From: Candidatus Yanofskyibacteriota bacterium
GTDB lineage: Bacteria > Patescibacteriota > Minisyncoccia > 2-02-FULL-40-12 > GWA2-44-9
Length of the DNA: 47,714 nt
Direction: 5' to 3'
Assembly: GCA_016181145.1 (NCBI GenBank)
Contig: JACOZW010000051.1
Location: 1 to 47,714 of the forward strand
Of the stretch, positions 1 to 8,039 are shown one piece after another. The stretch's first letter is position 1, and every line of letters begins with the position of its first letter. Made by a program: the position numbers and the translations under genes. A model generated the notes under the pieces. It was given only the letters and a program-made list of their open reading frames with translations. It had not been told where the DNA came from and made no database searches.

Positions 1-207
1 CCGTATCATTTTCGAGACCGTTGCGGGAGGGATAGGTATAAACAATGATTGATAAACCGACAGGAAAGCGGGAACTGACCGAAGGGAATTCACGAAGGCT
101 TCCGTCTTGGTGGGGCAGTGCTTTAGCCTGCCCTATAGTCTCCATAGGTTTTCAATCATTGTTTGTCTATCCCGGAGCACAGGCCGAGAAAATGATGAGG
201 AAAGGGG
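1..207 (+). repeat. Structured repeat F1a, cut by the window edge
   Basis: First of five F1 elements. Its 5' end starts inside the outer stem (CATTTTCGAGACCG), and its 3' end carries the family signature CTATCCCGGAGCAC followed by GAAAATGATGAGGAAAGGGG. A long arm, 30-58, pairs with 147-172 (GGTTTTCAATCATTGTTTGT). Inside lies a hairpin GCAG-TGCTTTAGC-CTGC whose loop also occurs in F1c with a different stem. The track ORF 45..269 is only a read-through of this element. The outer frame matches F1c and F1d while the inner arm differs, so I call it a variant. Its distance of about 60 nt upstream of rpmE could make it part of that leader, but other copies do not sit in 5' leaders. Confidence 0.75.
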
Positions 208-265
208 TGAGCTTTACTTTCTCTACCTTTTATACTAAAATACCCCTAACAACATTTAACCAGCT

Positions 266-496
266 ATGAAACAAGCTATTCACCCACAATATAACCCTAA
301 AGCGACAATGAAATGCGCTTGCGGTAAAACCTGGAACATAGGATCTACGGCACCTGAAACAAATATCAGTATTTGCGCCAATTGCCATCCTTTTTATACC
401 GGCACAGAAAAAATAGTAGATACTCGAGGTCGCGTCGATAAATTCAAGAAAAGAATGGAGAAGGCCGGTCCTAAAACTCCGGGCAAAAAACGCTAA
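266..496 (+). CDS. rpmE: Ribosomal protein bL31
   Basis: Large-subunit ribosomal protein L31, a small zinc-binding protein that bridges the subunits. The 76-aa length is normal. It carries the four cysteines of the zinc form (C17, C19, C37 and C40, in CAC and ICANCHPFYTG), followed by a basic tail (KKRMEKAGPKTPGKKR). The start follows AACCAGCT with no visible Shine-Dalgarno sequence. It lies 8 nt upstream of the release factor gene; rpmE next to prfA is a widespread bacterial arrangement, so the two are probably co-transcribed. The family call is secure. Confidence 0.95.
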   Translation: MKQAIHPQYNPKATMKCACGKTWNIGSTAPETNISICANCHPFYTGTEKIVDTRGRVDKFKKRMEKAGPKTPGKKR

Positions 497-504
497 ATTA
501 GAGT

Positions 505-1260
505 ATGTCCAATGAGGCTATCATAGAGATACGCGCAGGAGCCGGCGGCGACGAAGCCGCTCTTTTTGCTTCTGACCTCTACAATATGTACAAGCGCTAT
601 GCCATGAACACTGGCTGGGGTATCGAAGTGATAGACTTCAATCAGAATGCTGTCGGCGGTTATAAATCAATGGTTTTTGAATTAAAGGGTCAGGGAGTTT
701 ATGATAAAATGAAATATGAATCGGGGGTTCATCGCGTTCAAAGAGTTCCTAAGACAGAAAAATCCGGCAGAGTCCACACATCTACCGCAACCGTAGCCGT
801 TCTCCAAAAAGCAAGCGAAAAAGACATCCAAATACGTCCGGATGAGCTTGAGTTCAACTTCTCGCGAGCCGGCGGGCCAGGCGGTCAGAATGTAAACAAA
901 GTGGAATCAGCAGTACGAATAACCCATAAACCGACCGGAATAGTAGTGTCTTGTCGCCAAGAACGTAATCAACAGAGAAACAGGGATAAGGCGATGGAGC
1001 TATTGAGGACTAAGCTCATGGAAATAAAGAGAATTGAAGAAACGGGCAATGTCACAGAAGAGCGAAGAAGACAAATAGGCACCGGCGACCGGTCGGAGAA
1101 GATCAGGACATACAATTTCCCCCAAGACCGCATTACTGATCATAGAATAAAGAAAAGTTGGGGAAATATAGATCGTATTATTAACGGGGACTTGGATAAA
1201 ATATTCAACACCCTTATTAAAAATGACCAGCCTCAAACAGACACAACTTCCAATAAATAA
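505..1260 (+). CDS. prfA: Peptide chain release factor 1, lacking N-terminal domain 1
   Basis: Class I release factor that recognises UAA/UAG and triggers peptidyl-tRNA hydrolysis. The codon-recognition tripeptide is P-K-T (residues 82-84), the RF1 PxT type and not the SPF of RF2. The catalytic GGQ is at 126-128 in [12 protein letters not shown], followed by [14 protein letters not shown]. The protein has 251 aa against about 350-360 in typical RF1. It begins directly at the [15 protein letters not shown] block, so roughly the first 105-110 residues (helical domain 1) are absent. rpmE ends 8 nt upstream in another frame, which leaves no room for the missing part. No frameshift remnant is visible, so this appears to be a true short form. 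The C-terminus overlaps the next small ORF. Confidence 0.93.
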   Translation: MSNEAIIEIRAGAGGDEAALFASDLYNMYKRYAMNTGWGIEVIDFNQNAVGGYKSMVFELKGQGVYDKMKYESGVHRVQRVPKTEKSGRVHTSTATVAVLQKASEKDIQIRPDELEFNFSRAGGPGGQNVNKVESAVRITHKPTGIVVSCRQERNQQRNRDKAMELLRTKLMEIKRIEETGNVTEERRRQIGTGDRSEKIRTYNFPQDRITDHRIKKSWGNIDRIINGDLDKIFNTLIKNDQPQTDTTSNK

Positions 1261-1417
1261 AGATGGTTCTCTAGACATCAAAAGCCCTATTTTCACTCCC
1301 CGTCCTGGCTGGGGCGGTAAATTAAAAAAGTGGCTCTCTCGCCACTTCGAATCAAGAATATTACCAACAGTTTCTGTGACAGTACTGGCAATAGGAGTAT
1401 ATTTAATTATAAAATAA
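1223..1417 (+). CDS. Small single-pass membrane protein, unknown
   Basis: A 64-aa ORF that overlaps the last 38 nt of prfA. The N-terminal half is polar ([13 protein letters not shown]). A basic stretch ([15 protein letters not shown]) precedes one hydrophobic helix ([19 protein letters not shown]) at the very end, as in a tail-anchored or N-in protein. A bidirectional terminator follows immediately. Position in the prfA transcript, the clear TM segment and the terminator just after the stop favour a real gene. No family is recognised, and the long overlap with prfA is a reason for caution. Confidence 0.6.
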   Translation: MTSLKQTQLPINKDGSLDIKSPIFTPRPGWGGKLKKWLSRHFESRILPTVSVTVLAIGVYLIIK

Positions 1418-1440
1418 CCCCGCTATGGCGGGGTTATTTT
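1411..1440. terminator. Bidirectional Rho-independent terminator
   Basis: AAAATAACCCCGC-TATG-GCGGGGTTATTTT is a near-perfect hairpin with an A-tract on one side and a T-tract on the other. It separates the plus-strand rpmE-prfA unit from the convergent rplY gene. Confidence 0.92.
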
Positions 1441-1453
1441 ATAATATTTGATT

Positions 1454-2146
1454 TTATTCTGCTTTCACCTCAGCTTCTTCTTCCCCTTCTGCAGGAACTT
1501 CCTCCTTCTTCTTCTCGATTACCTCAACATCCTCAACGCCCTTAGACGGCTCAGCTAGCTCAGCCTCTAATTCTTCTTGAGATTTAGGTTCTTGAACAGT
1601 CGCCAGAATTAATTCCTCGTCAGTCACCAATTTAACATCTGGTCCCAATTTAATATCTTTAACTAAAATCTGGTCACCAAAATTCTTCAGCGATGAGATG
1701 TCTATATTAATCTCATGTGGTAAATTCTGCGGTAAAGCCTCAACTTCTAGCTCATTTACGTTTTTGATTAAAATACCGGATAAATCTTTAACCGCCGGAG
1801 ATTCACCGATAAACACAACTGGAACCTCAGTCTTTATTTTTTCAGTCAAACTTACTTTATAAAAATCGGCGTGAAGGATAGAATCGTTAACCGGATCTAA
1901 GGATACATCGTGGATAATAGTCGGATAAGAATGGCTACCAACCCCAACATAAACTAAGGTTGACTCCCCTGCCTCCTTCAAAACTTTATTAAAATCCTTA
2001 ACCGGAACCTGCAGAGGAATGGATTTCTGACCTTTCCCATACAAAACCACCGGCACATAACCGGATTTCCTCAAAGCCTTAACACCGCTTCCCAATATTG
2101 TTCTTTCCTCGGCCCTTAATTCAATTTTGTGTTGTGCGTGTGCCAT
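1454..2146 (-). CDS. rplY: Ribosomal protein bL25 (CTC/TL5 type)
   Basis: 5S-rRNA-binding large-subunit protein of the long two-domain CTC form (230 aa). The N-terminal L25 domain starts at ELRAEERTILGSGVKALRK and contains VPVVLYGKG and DVSLDPVNDSILHADFYKV. The C-terminal beta domain follows (about 100-185: VPVVFIGESPAVKD, then VNELEVEALPQNLPHEI). The tail from about residue 190 is very acidic and rich in Glu, typical of the family. No SD is seen before the ATG. It has its own unit, with structured element F2a lying upstream. Confidence 0.95.
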   Translation of the reverse strand: MAHAQHKIELRAEERTILGSGVKALRKSGYVPVVLYGKGQKSIPLQVPVKDFNKVLKEAGESTLVYVGVGSHSYPTIIHDVSLDPVNDSILHADFYKVSLTEKIKTEVPVVFIGESPAVKDLSGILIKNVNELEVEALPQNLPHEINIDISSLKNFGDQILVKDIKLGPDVKLVTDEELILATVQEPKSQEELEAELAEPSKGVEDVEVIEKKKEEVPAEGEEEAEVKAE

Positions 2147-2198
2147 TTGTTTAGCTTAGTTATAGTAGCAAAAATGTTTTGATAAATCAAGGTCGCTC

Positions 2199-2402
2199 AG
2201 CCCTAACCCTTCTCGCTCTCGGCTACTTTCTTCTCGGGACACGCTTGCAGACCCAGCGAGTCTGCTTCGCTATGTGAAGTCGCTGCTTTTGTAAAGAGCC
2301 CTTCGCTAAGAAGCGAAGGGTCTATGACAAATCATGCAAGCTAGCGACTTTAAATGTCCCTAGAAGACAGATAGCCTACGCTCGATTTGAGAGTTAGGGC
2401 TT
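2199..2402 (-). repeat. Structured repeat F2a
   Basis: Divergent F2 copy, read on the minus strand. The outer stem is AGCCCTAAC/GTTAGGGCT, then GGCTATCTG pairs toward GTAGCCGAGAGCGAG. It keeps the family features: a central arm with TTTGTCA and TTACAAAA, an apical GACCCTTCGC/GCGAAGGG hairpin, and a GCAGAC-TCGCTGG-GTCTGC hairpin whose loop CGCTGG is shared with F2b and F2c although the stem differs. It fills most of the 300-nt gap between rplY and the zinc-ribbon gene; nothing else is seen in that gap except the terminator. Confidence 0.75.
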
Positions 2403-2416
2403 CGTTTGTTTTTACA

Positions 2417-2443
2417 AAAAAGCCCGCAAGCGACGGGCAACAT
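2417..2443 (-). terminator. Rho-independent terminator of the zinc-ribbon gene
   Basis: On the minus strand GCCCGTCGCTTGCGGGC is followed by TTTTTTG. It lies just after the stop of the 106-aa gene. Confidence 0.88.
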
Positions 2444-2447
2444 ACAA

Positions 2448-2768
2448 TTATCTACACCTAGGTGACAGTTGGTAAAAATACTCATCTTTATCCCATACCT
2501 TTCTCTTCAATTCTTCAGAATAAGAACTGAGAAAATTGCTGATAATACTGCACTCATCGATATACCTCGTCATTTGACCGCACCGAGTACAGTATTTACG
2601 ATGCTGACCTGTTGAGTGGCAATGATTACAAATGCCAAGCTTCTTCCTTAGCTCGGCCTCGGAGCGTCGCTTACGCTCCCGTTCCCGCGCTAAAACGAGA
2701 TTAGTCCCGCAATCACCACAAAAATTGTCAGTGAGCTTAGCCGAATCACAGCATTTATTCTTGAACAT
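2448..2768 (-). CDS. Double zinc-ribbon protein, unknown role
   Basis: 106 aa from the chosen ATG (MFKNKCCDS). I preferred this start to the track start 19 codons upstream because GAGGGGGCAGAA forms a Shine-Dalgarno site just before it. Two treble-clef or zinc-ribbon cysteine sets are visible: FCGDCG near the N-terminus, and ICNHC with YCTRCG in the middle. Between them is a charged helix full of Arg/Glu (ARERERKRRSEAELRKK). No enzymatic motif is seen. It has its own near-consensus promoter and terminator, so it is monocistronic. Zinc ribbons of this kind often bind nucleic acid or protein, but the function is unknown. Confidence 0.75.
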   Translation of the reverse strand: MFKNKCCDSAKLTDNFCGDCGTNLVLARERERKRRSEAELRKKLGICNHCHSTGQHRKYCTRCGQMTRYIDECSIISNFLSSYSEELKRKVWDKDEYFYQLSPRCR

Positions 2769-2811
2769 TTCTGCCCCCTCTCCCCTTCTTTCTGTTTCCG
2801 TACTCTTCAGT

Positions 2812-2841
2812 ATAATACTATACACAATGGATATATGTCAA
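2812..2841 (-). promoter_or_regulatory. Sigma70-type promoter of the zinc-ribbon gene
   Basis: Minus strand TTGACA, 18-nt spacer, TATTAT, about 45 nt before the chosen start codon. Confidence 0.7.
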
Positions 2842-2859
2842 GAGTACAGCGTGGCAATT

Positions 2860-3723
2860 TTATTTCCCCATAAAGAGTTTAACTTTAGCCAGAACCACTT
2901 TCTTCATTTCATCAACTCCCGGCTTGAGGTACTTGTAGGGAGTGGTTTCTCCGGGTTTATCGTGAAGAGCTTTATGAAGTCCTTCTGTGTAAGCCACTCT
3001 AAGTTCCGTATTAAAATGGACATTAGTTACGCCTGCCTTGATGGCTGCCTGAACATCCGAATCTTTCAACCCAGAAGCACCATGAAGAACATAATATGGC
3101 CCAGGAACAGCTTCTATAATCTTCTTAAAATGCTCTATATCGAGCTTTTCCTCCTGGTCGGTAACGATTCCATGGATATTTCCAAAAACCACCGCTAAGC
3201 GATCAACGCCGGTCTTCTCGACAAATTCCTTAGCCTCTTCCGGTTTAGTATAGTCTGCTGAGGTAACCTCAACTTTCTTTTGCACCTCTGATGATCCGCG
3301 TAAGTAGCCAATCTCGCCCTCAACTGTCACATTACGGTTAGCTGACTTAGCATACTCCACTACTTTTTTAGTAATGGCCATATTATCAACAAAAGGCATT
3401 TTTGATTCATCGATAATGACCGAGTCATATCCAGCATCGATTACTTCCCGACACCTGTCAAAACTCTTAAAATGATCCGCATTCAGAAAAACCGGAAAAT
3501 TATAATGCTTAGCTACGGCCTTAACTAATGCCGATGCCTCATATACTCCTACAAAATCAGCCTCACCTTCTGATGTTCCAACCATAACCGCCGGTGCGCC
3601 ACCCTCCATTGACGCCTCCACGATCCCCCTCAAAACATCTTCGGTAGAAAAATTAAAATGACCAATCGCTTGGCCATTTTTTCTAGCTTCGTTCAAGTAA
3701 TCGTTCAGAGTGTATGTAGCCAT
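2860..3723 (-). CDS. fba: Class II fructose-1,6-bisphosphate aldolase
   Basis: Zinc aldolase that interconverts fructose-1,6-bisphosphate with DHAP and GAP. The 287 aa match the short bacterial class II type. Visible family motifs are FLNADHFKSFDRCREVID (the DH holds a zinc-ligand His), VEGEIGYLRG, a GNIHG zinc-ligand His, LHGASGLKDSD, and VHFNTELRVAYT. Tagatose-bisphosphate aldolases share these motifs, so the ketose specificity is inferred. It lies downstream of the 420-aa unknown gene with a 180-nt structured spacer between them. No SD precedes the ATG. Confidence 0.9.
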   Translation of the reverse strand: MATYTLNDYLNEARKNGQAIGHFNFSTEDVLRGIVEASMEGGAPAVMVGTSEGEADFVGVYEASALVKAVAKHYNFPVFLNADHFKSFDRCREVIDAGYDSVIIDESKMPFVDNMAITKKVVEYAKSANRNVTVEGEIGYLRGSSEVQKKVEVTSADYTKPEEAKEFVEKTGVDRLAVVFGNIHGIVTDQEEKLDIEHFKKIIEAVPGPYYVLHGASGLKDSDVQAAIKAGVTNVHFNTELRVAYTEGLHKALHDKPGETTPYKYLKPGVDEMKKVVLAKVKLFMGK

Positions 3724-3739
3724 TAGTTATCGGGGCTTA

Positions 3740-3903
3740 CGCGTTTGACCAAGTTCGAGGCAAAATCGAGTACTGATTCGAGACGTACTACAGATACGGC
3801 GAGAATCAGGCGGAGATTTTAACGAAGAAATTGGTTAAACCCTTTAGGGCTTGAACTATGTTGAGCCCAAGATTTCAGGGCTCTGTAGTTCAAGCGCATA
3901 GAC
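3740..3903 (-). other. Structured intergenic spacer before fba
   Basis: On the minus strand a perfect hairpin GCTTGAACTA...TAGTTCAAGC encloses a second one, GAGCCC-TGAAATCTT-GGGCTC. A further hairpin CTGATTC...GAATCAG follows toward fba. There is no coding potential. It does not align by eye to families F1-F4. It could be an fba leader RNA or a degenerate member of the repeat population. Confidence 0.5.
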
Positions 3904-3904
3904 C

Positions 3905-5167
3905 CTAATCAAGCTTAATAAAACCGCTAATAATATTCTCCTCAATCAGTCGATTCATCGTCTCCCTGCCCATATATTCAGAAAATATCTTATTCCACAA
4001 AGCTTCCTGATGATGGTATAGATATTTAACATGACCCTTTTTTACCAAAGACATAGCTAAGTCAATAAAATTAAAACTCACGATATGGTCTTCTCCGTTT
4101 CTGTCTTTGAATTCACCCCCTACAAAATCGAGTCCAGTCCAACAGTTCAGGCCAAGCTCACCCTCATCTTTTCTCATCATTCTTGCTAGTCGCCCAAAAT
4201 CTCCTTCTGCTCTAAACCAATGCTCGGCCTCAGGATTAACATGGGGCTCAAACAACCGTGGATCATTCTCATTATCCTTAGCCAAATATCTCTGAACTAT
4301 TCGCCAAACAACTTTACCGCCATCCATAATGGGGCCGGAAGGAACATCGCCTCTCAGCAACGACCTGAATTTAGTATTAAAATCCGAATCACCCATAAAC
4401 CGCCTAAACAAACCGGCATAGAATGGAACTTCGTGCAGATAGTGAAGTATTAAAGTAAACATCCTTGAAGTCTCACCGGGAGAGTCAATAACAATCGGCG
4501 TAACAAAAATAACTCCAAATTCCTTGAGGTGGCTGACGTTATGATATTTCTTCTTAAGAAACTTCTCAGCAACTTCAAGCCATTTATGATCTAGGACAAT
4601 CAGTTCCACATCTCTTTCTTCGAAATCACTAGGCTTTAAACTGGTATAGGCCTCATCGAAAAACTTATGCATCCATTCCTCGCTCTGGGCGAAACGAAGA
4701 GCACTTACCACTGGAGCAAAACCCTCTTTTTCAACTAATTCGTCCACCGAAGAGTACTTGAAATGCTCCAGCAGGTTATTTGGTTTATATTTATTAAGAA
4801 GTTCGACCGCCTTTTCTTGCTTCATAAATAAACCCTTAGGCGGAGTAAAAGTCTGGAATGCCACTTCGCACATCTTTCCGCACATATTCGCCATGTTAGC
4901 CAAATCAGGTTTACCAATCAGCTCAAAAATATGCTTATCTATGTGAGTTAATTTGCCGATTAATGCTGAGTAAATCTCATCCGCAACTGCATCTTCCGGC
5001 AAACCCAACTCCGTCAAACTCTTCTTTACCAACATATCATTTTCGTTCGAGATCGCTTCAATAACATCTTTCTGACCAGTCATCGCTGACATCTTCTGAT
5101 CCAAATCCATAAGAACCCCAGGAGAGATCCTTAAAATTCTGGCTATTTTTTTATAATGTCCGTTCAT
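3905..5167 (-). CDS. Uncharacterised 420-aa soluble protein
   Basis: I do not recognise this family. The start at MNGHYKKIARIL is chosen because it lies 11 nt after the pfkB stop; the track start would overlap pfkB by 46 nt. The protein has no signal peptide or TM segment. It looks alpha-helical at the N-terminus, with a Cys/Met-rich stretch (MANMCGKMCEVAF), then a mixed region with a possible beta-alpha core (DVELIVLDHKWLEVAEKF, GVIFVTPIVIDSPGE). The C-terminal half has conserved-looking acidic and aromatic patches (HVNPEAEHWFRAEGDFGR, LGLNCWTGLDFVGGEF). Placement directly behind a PfkB-family kinase, in a row of sugar-phosphate genes, suggests a carbohydrate-related role. That is inference only. 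Confidence 0.8.
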   Translation of the reverse strand: MNGHYKKIARILRISPGVLMDLDQKMSAMTGQKDVIEAISNENDMLVKKSLTELGLPEDAVADEIYSALIGKLTHIDKHIFELIGKPDLANMANMCGKMCEVAFQTFTPPKGLFMKQEKAVELLNKYKPNNLLEHFKYSSVDELVEKEGFAPVVSALRFAQSEEWMHKFFDEAYTSLKPSDFEERDVELIVLDHKWLEVAEKFLKKKYHNVSHLKEFGVIFVTPIVIDSPGETSRMFTLILHYLHEVPFYAGLFRRFMGDSDFNTKFRSLLRGDVPSGPIMDGGKVVWRIVQRYLAKDNENDPRLFEPHVNPEAEHWFRAEGDFGRLARMMRKDEGELGLNCWTGLDFVGGEFKDRNGEDHIVSFNFIDLAMSLVKKGHVKYLYHHQEALWNKIFSEYMGRETMNRLIEENIISGFIKLD

Positions 5168-5178
5168 AGATAATAATC

Positions 5179-6159
5179 CTAGATGGTAGTTTTTTCTACA
5201 TCTATAAGCTTCCATGGCCCCCAATCACCTTCCTTCAAAATCCCGGCCTTGGAACCATACTGCGTCACCACCGATGAGGCGTTTGCCGTAGCAAATTGTA
5301 TAGCTTTTGAAATGTCACCCGACCTTATATATTCTACCACGAAGCCGGAACTGAAAGAATCCCCAGCCCCCGTTCTTTCTACAACCGGTGAATCAGGCAC
5401 GCCGGCAGAATAAATATCCTTGCCATCAGACACAACAACTCCCTCCGGACCCCTAGTCATAACAAAAATCCCACCGATAATCTCATCCATGAATTTAAAT
5501 ATTTCCTGTTCATTTTTATAATCAATACCGCTTAGTCCGGCCGCTTCTTCCTGATTCATTATAACGATGGAAAAATGTTTTAGGAGGGGCTTTAATTTTT
5601 CAAGGCCATGAGCTAATTCTTTACCTCCAGGATTCGTTGCCAGTTTTATATTATTCTTGACAGCGTGATTGACTAAACCCTCAAGCACATCATAATTACC
5701 CCCCAAACTATCGAGGAAAAACCACTTAGACCGAAGTTCTTCAAATGGGATCTTAGCCGCATCAAAGTGCTGACCCTCACCTTTGTAGGACATAATTGTT
5801 CGCTCACCTCCAGGGTGGACCAAAATAACCGAATAGGCAGTATAGTCATCGTCGTGTTTCTGGAAATAGCGTGTATCTATCCCCTCGCTCTCGAGCTCCC
5901 TCATTATATCTCCTCCGTTAAAATCATTGCCGACTACCCCAATATTCGCAGTCTTTAATCCCTGGCGGGCAAAAGTTACTGCTGCATTAGTGCCTCCACC
6001 GCCCGAAGTAAGCACTATTTTTTTCATCTCAATCTTTGAGCCGTAGCCAAGACAAATCGCCTCTCCGGTGGGAAATTCGGACATTTTAAATTTCTTCAGT
6101 TCATCCGCTGAAAAAAATACATCACGAGTAGCTGATCCTATTGAAATTATGTCGTACAA
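5179..6159 (-). CDS. PfkB-family (ribokinase-like) carbohydrate kinase
   Basis: ATP-dependent sugar or nucleoside kinase, 326 aa. The N-terminal glycine-rich motif SGGGGTNAAVTFARQG and the C-terminal signature with the catalytic Asp (ERTGAGDSFSSGFVVEY) are clear. Substrate-side motifs such as LVHPGGERTIMSYKG and IVIMNQEEAAGLSG agree with ribokinase or adenosine-kinase relatives. The exact substrate cannot be read. Rpe is upstream and RpiB is in the same region, so ribose or another pentose is plausible. The gene is separated from rpe by an AT-rich hairpin repeat. There is no SD before the ATG. Confidence 0.9.
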   Translation of the reverse strand: MYDIISIGSATRDVFFSADELKKFKMSEFPTGEAICLGYGSKIEMKKIVLTSGGGGTNAAVTFARQGLKTANIGVVGNDFNGGDIMRELESEGIDTRYFQKHDDDYTAYSVILVHPGGERTIMSYKGEGQHFDAAKIPFEELRSKWFFLDSLGGNYDVLEGLVNHAVKNNIKLATNPGGKELAHGLEKLKPLLKHFSIVIMNQEEAAGLSGIDYKNEQEIFKFMDEIIGGIFVMTRGPEGVVVSDGKDIYSAGVPDSPVVERTGAGDSFSSGFVVEYIRSGDISKAIQFATANASSVVTQYGSKAGILKEGDWGPWKLIDVEKTTI

Positions 6160-6161
6160 TT

Positions 6162-6256
6162 GAGTTAAAAGTTCATAAAGTTTATAGAGTTCATAAAGTA
6201 GGAAATCCGACTCAAAAAAACTTTATAAACATTATAACTTTAAAAACTTTATAAAC
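6162..6256 (-). repeat. AT-rich hairpin repeat F5a
   Basis: An imperfect inverted repeat built from AAGTTCATAAAGT units on one side and ACTTTATAAAC units on the other. It fills the gap between rpe and the pfkB gene. The same element recurs at 6886-7007. Confidence 0.8.
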
Positions 6257-6881
6257 TACTCCTCAGTTTTTCTATCGCTTCTCCAAAATTATCACTCTTA
6301 ATTATGTAGCTTCCGACAACTACTATCGATACTCCAGCCATCTTCAGCTTAGGTGCAGTCTCGGGAGTGATCCCACCATCAGCTATTATTACGATATCTG
6401 GATATGCTTTGCGAAAATCAGATATTATATTTATAACACCCTCCACAAACTCACCCCCCTGAAATCCAGGATGAACAGTCATAAATTGAATATAATCTAT
6501 TTTACCAATAAATTCTTTAATTTTATCCACTTCTGTCTCAGGATTTAAAACAAGTCCTACTTTTCTCTCATTTTTATGGATATCTTCAATTATAACATTC
6601 AAATTGACATCTGATTCCGCGTGAATAAAAAACCTATCGGCATGAGTCGAGAACCACTCTCTTATTACATCCTGAGGCCTCTGAACCATTAGATGTACAT
6701 CAAATTTCAAGGCCGATTCAAACCCCCTTAGTTCATCATAACCGTTGATAGTTTTATTAGGAACAAAAACGCCATCAGCTATATCAATATGGACCCTAGA
6801 GGCATAGGGTTCTATTCTAAGAGCCAGGTCTTTAAATTTAACCGAAGAATCCGTGAGAATTGCGGGGATGATTTCTACCAA
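6249..6881 (-). CDS. rpe: Ribulose-phosphate 3-epimerase-like protein
   Basis: TIM-barrel epimerase interconverting ribulose-5-phosphate and xylulose-5-phosphate, 210 aa. Family motifs are in order: IIPAILTDS at the N-terminus, VHIDIADGVFVPN with the metal-ligand His and catalytic Asp, FDVHLMVQRP, MTVHPGFQGGEF, and IADGGITPETAPKLKMAG for the phosphate site. The typical 'SxL' start is replaced by 'AIL', and VDVMDG by IDIADG, so it is somewhat divergent and could act on a related ketose phosphate. Its 3' end overlaps the F5a repeat, and F5b lies upstream. Confidence 0.87.
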   Translation of the reverse strand: MVEIIPAILTDSSVKFKDLALRIEPYASRVHIDIADGVFVPNKTINGYDELRGFESALKFDVHLMVQRPQDVIREWFSTHADRFFIHAESDVNLNVIIEDIHKNERKVGLVLNPETEVDKIKEFIGKIDYIQFMTVHPGFQGGEFVEGVINIISDFRKAYPDIVIIADGGITPETAPKLKMAGVSIVVVGSYIIKSDNFGEAIEKLRSSL

Positions 6882-6885
6882 AACA

Positions 6886-7007
6886 AGTTAAAAGTTCATA
6901 AAGTTCATAAAGTTCATAAAGTAAGGAGTCTGGTCCAAGAAAACTTTATAAACATTATAACTTTAAGAACTTTATAAACATTATAACTTTAAGAACTTTA
7001 TAAACTA
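6886..7007 (-). repeat. AT-rich hairpin repeat F5b
   Basis: Longer copy of F5a: three GTTCATAAA units, a short GC-richer apex (AAGGAGTCTGGTCCAAG), then repeated ACTTTATAAACATTATA units. It lies exactly between the hydroxyacid dehydrogenase stop and the rpe start. As RNA it would fold into one long AU stem. Confidence 0.8.
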
Positions 7008-7976
7008 TTTCACCAAATTAGGCGGTGTTCTTCCCTCAAATGCTTCAATAATATTTTCAGCAGCCATTGAAGCCATTTTATTGCGGGTTTCCTCGGTTGC
7101 AGAAGCTATGTGGGGCGTAATTATGACATTGTCCAGATCTTTAAGTTCCGGCACTATGTCTGGCTCAAATTCAAAAACATCCAGCGCCGCCCCTCTAATA
7201 ACCTGCTCCTTCAATACTTTGGCGAGGGCCTTTTCATCAACTATCGGCCCACGCGATGTATTAACCAAATAAGCAGTTTTTTTCATTATTTTAAAACGGG
7301 CTTCGTTCATAAGATGATGGGTTGAATCTAATAATGGCACATGGATAGAGACAAAATCACAGTGAGGTAGCATATCATCTAATTTTTCTACGAATTGTGC
7401 TCCAAATTCTTTTTCAAAATCAGGATTAGGTTTTGGATCATTATACAAAACCTTCATTTCAAAGCCCTTAACTGCATGAAGGGCAACTCTAGAACCTATT
7501 CGTCCAAGACCCACTATTCCAAGGGTTTTACTAGACATATCAGTGCCCAAGAGAAGACTGGGACCCCAGGCCTTATATCGTCCGGCACGAGCAAAACGGT
7601 CCGCCTCACTTATTCTGTGGGCGATTGCAAGCATTAAAGCAAAAGTATGCTCAGCTACTGTATTAGTTAATACTCCAGGAGTATTAGTAACCATAAGGCC
7701 CTTCTTTTTTGCGGCATCTAGATCAATATTGTCAAATCCAACTGCATAGTTAGCAATTATTTTAAGCGTCGGTAAGCCGGCATCCATCACCTCACCATCA
7801 ATTTTGTCAGTTAGAATAGACAAAACCGCATCAGTACCCTTAATGCCCTCGAGCAATTCTTCTTTGGTTGCAGCCCTATTCTCGGCCTTATCGTTAATTA
7901 CAACTTCATAGCCCTTAGCCCTCAGAAGGCCTATTCCTATTTCCGGTATCGGACGCGTTACAAACACTCTAGACAT
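7005..7976 (-). CDS. D-isomer-specific 2-hydroxyacid dehydrogenase
   Basis: NAD(P)-dependent dehydrogenase of the glyoxylate/hydroxypyruvate reductase group, 323 aa. The Rossmann motif GIVGLGRIGSRVA is near residue 150. Catalytic residues are in place: Arg in VNTSRGPIVDE, a downstream Glu, and His in ITPHIASAT. The substrate-domain motif ANYAVGFDNIDLDAAKKKG and the hinge NTPGVLTNTVAEH also match. It probably reduces glyoxylate or hydroxypyruvate, or oxidises D-2-hydroxyacids such as glycerate. The gene leads a minus-strand run with rpe and pfkB. No SD precedes the ATG. Confidence 0.92.
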   Translation of the reverse strand: MSRVFVTRPIPEIGIGLLRAKGYEVVINDKAENRAATKEELLEGIKGTDAVLSILTDKIDGEVMDAGLPTLKIIANYAVGFDNIDLDAAKKKGLMVTNTPGVLTNTVAEHTFALMLAIAHRISEADRFARAGRYKAWGPSLLLGTDMSSKTLGIVGLGRIGSRVALHAVKGFEMKVLYNDPKPNPDFEKEFGAQFVEKLDDMLPHCDFVSIHVPLLDSTHHLMNEARFKIMKKTAYLVNTSRGPIVDEKALAKVLKEQVIRGAALDVFEFEPDIVPELKDLDNVIITPHIASATEETRNKMASMAAENIIEAFEGRTPPNLVK

Positions 7977-8039
7977 AAATTATTTTTATAGATAATATTT
8001 CGCCAGAACCTTAACTAAGATTATGACAGGATATAATCC

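Noticed and set aside
45-269. 74-aa ORF upstream of rpmE
   Set aside because: It reads through the stems of F1a and ends at the rpmE start; no domain, no SD.
2632-3198. 188-aa ORF on the plus strand
   Set aside because: Antisense to the zinc-ribbon gene and fba, both of which have clear motifs.
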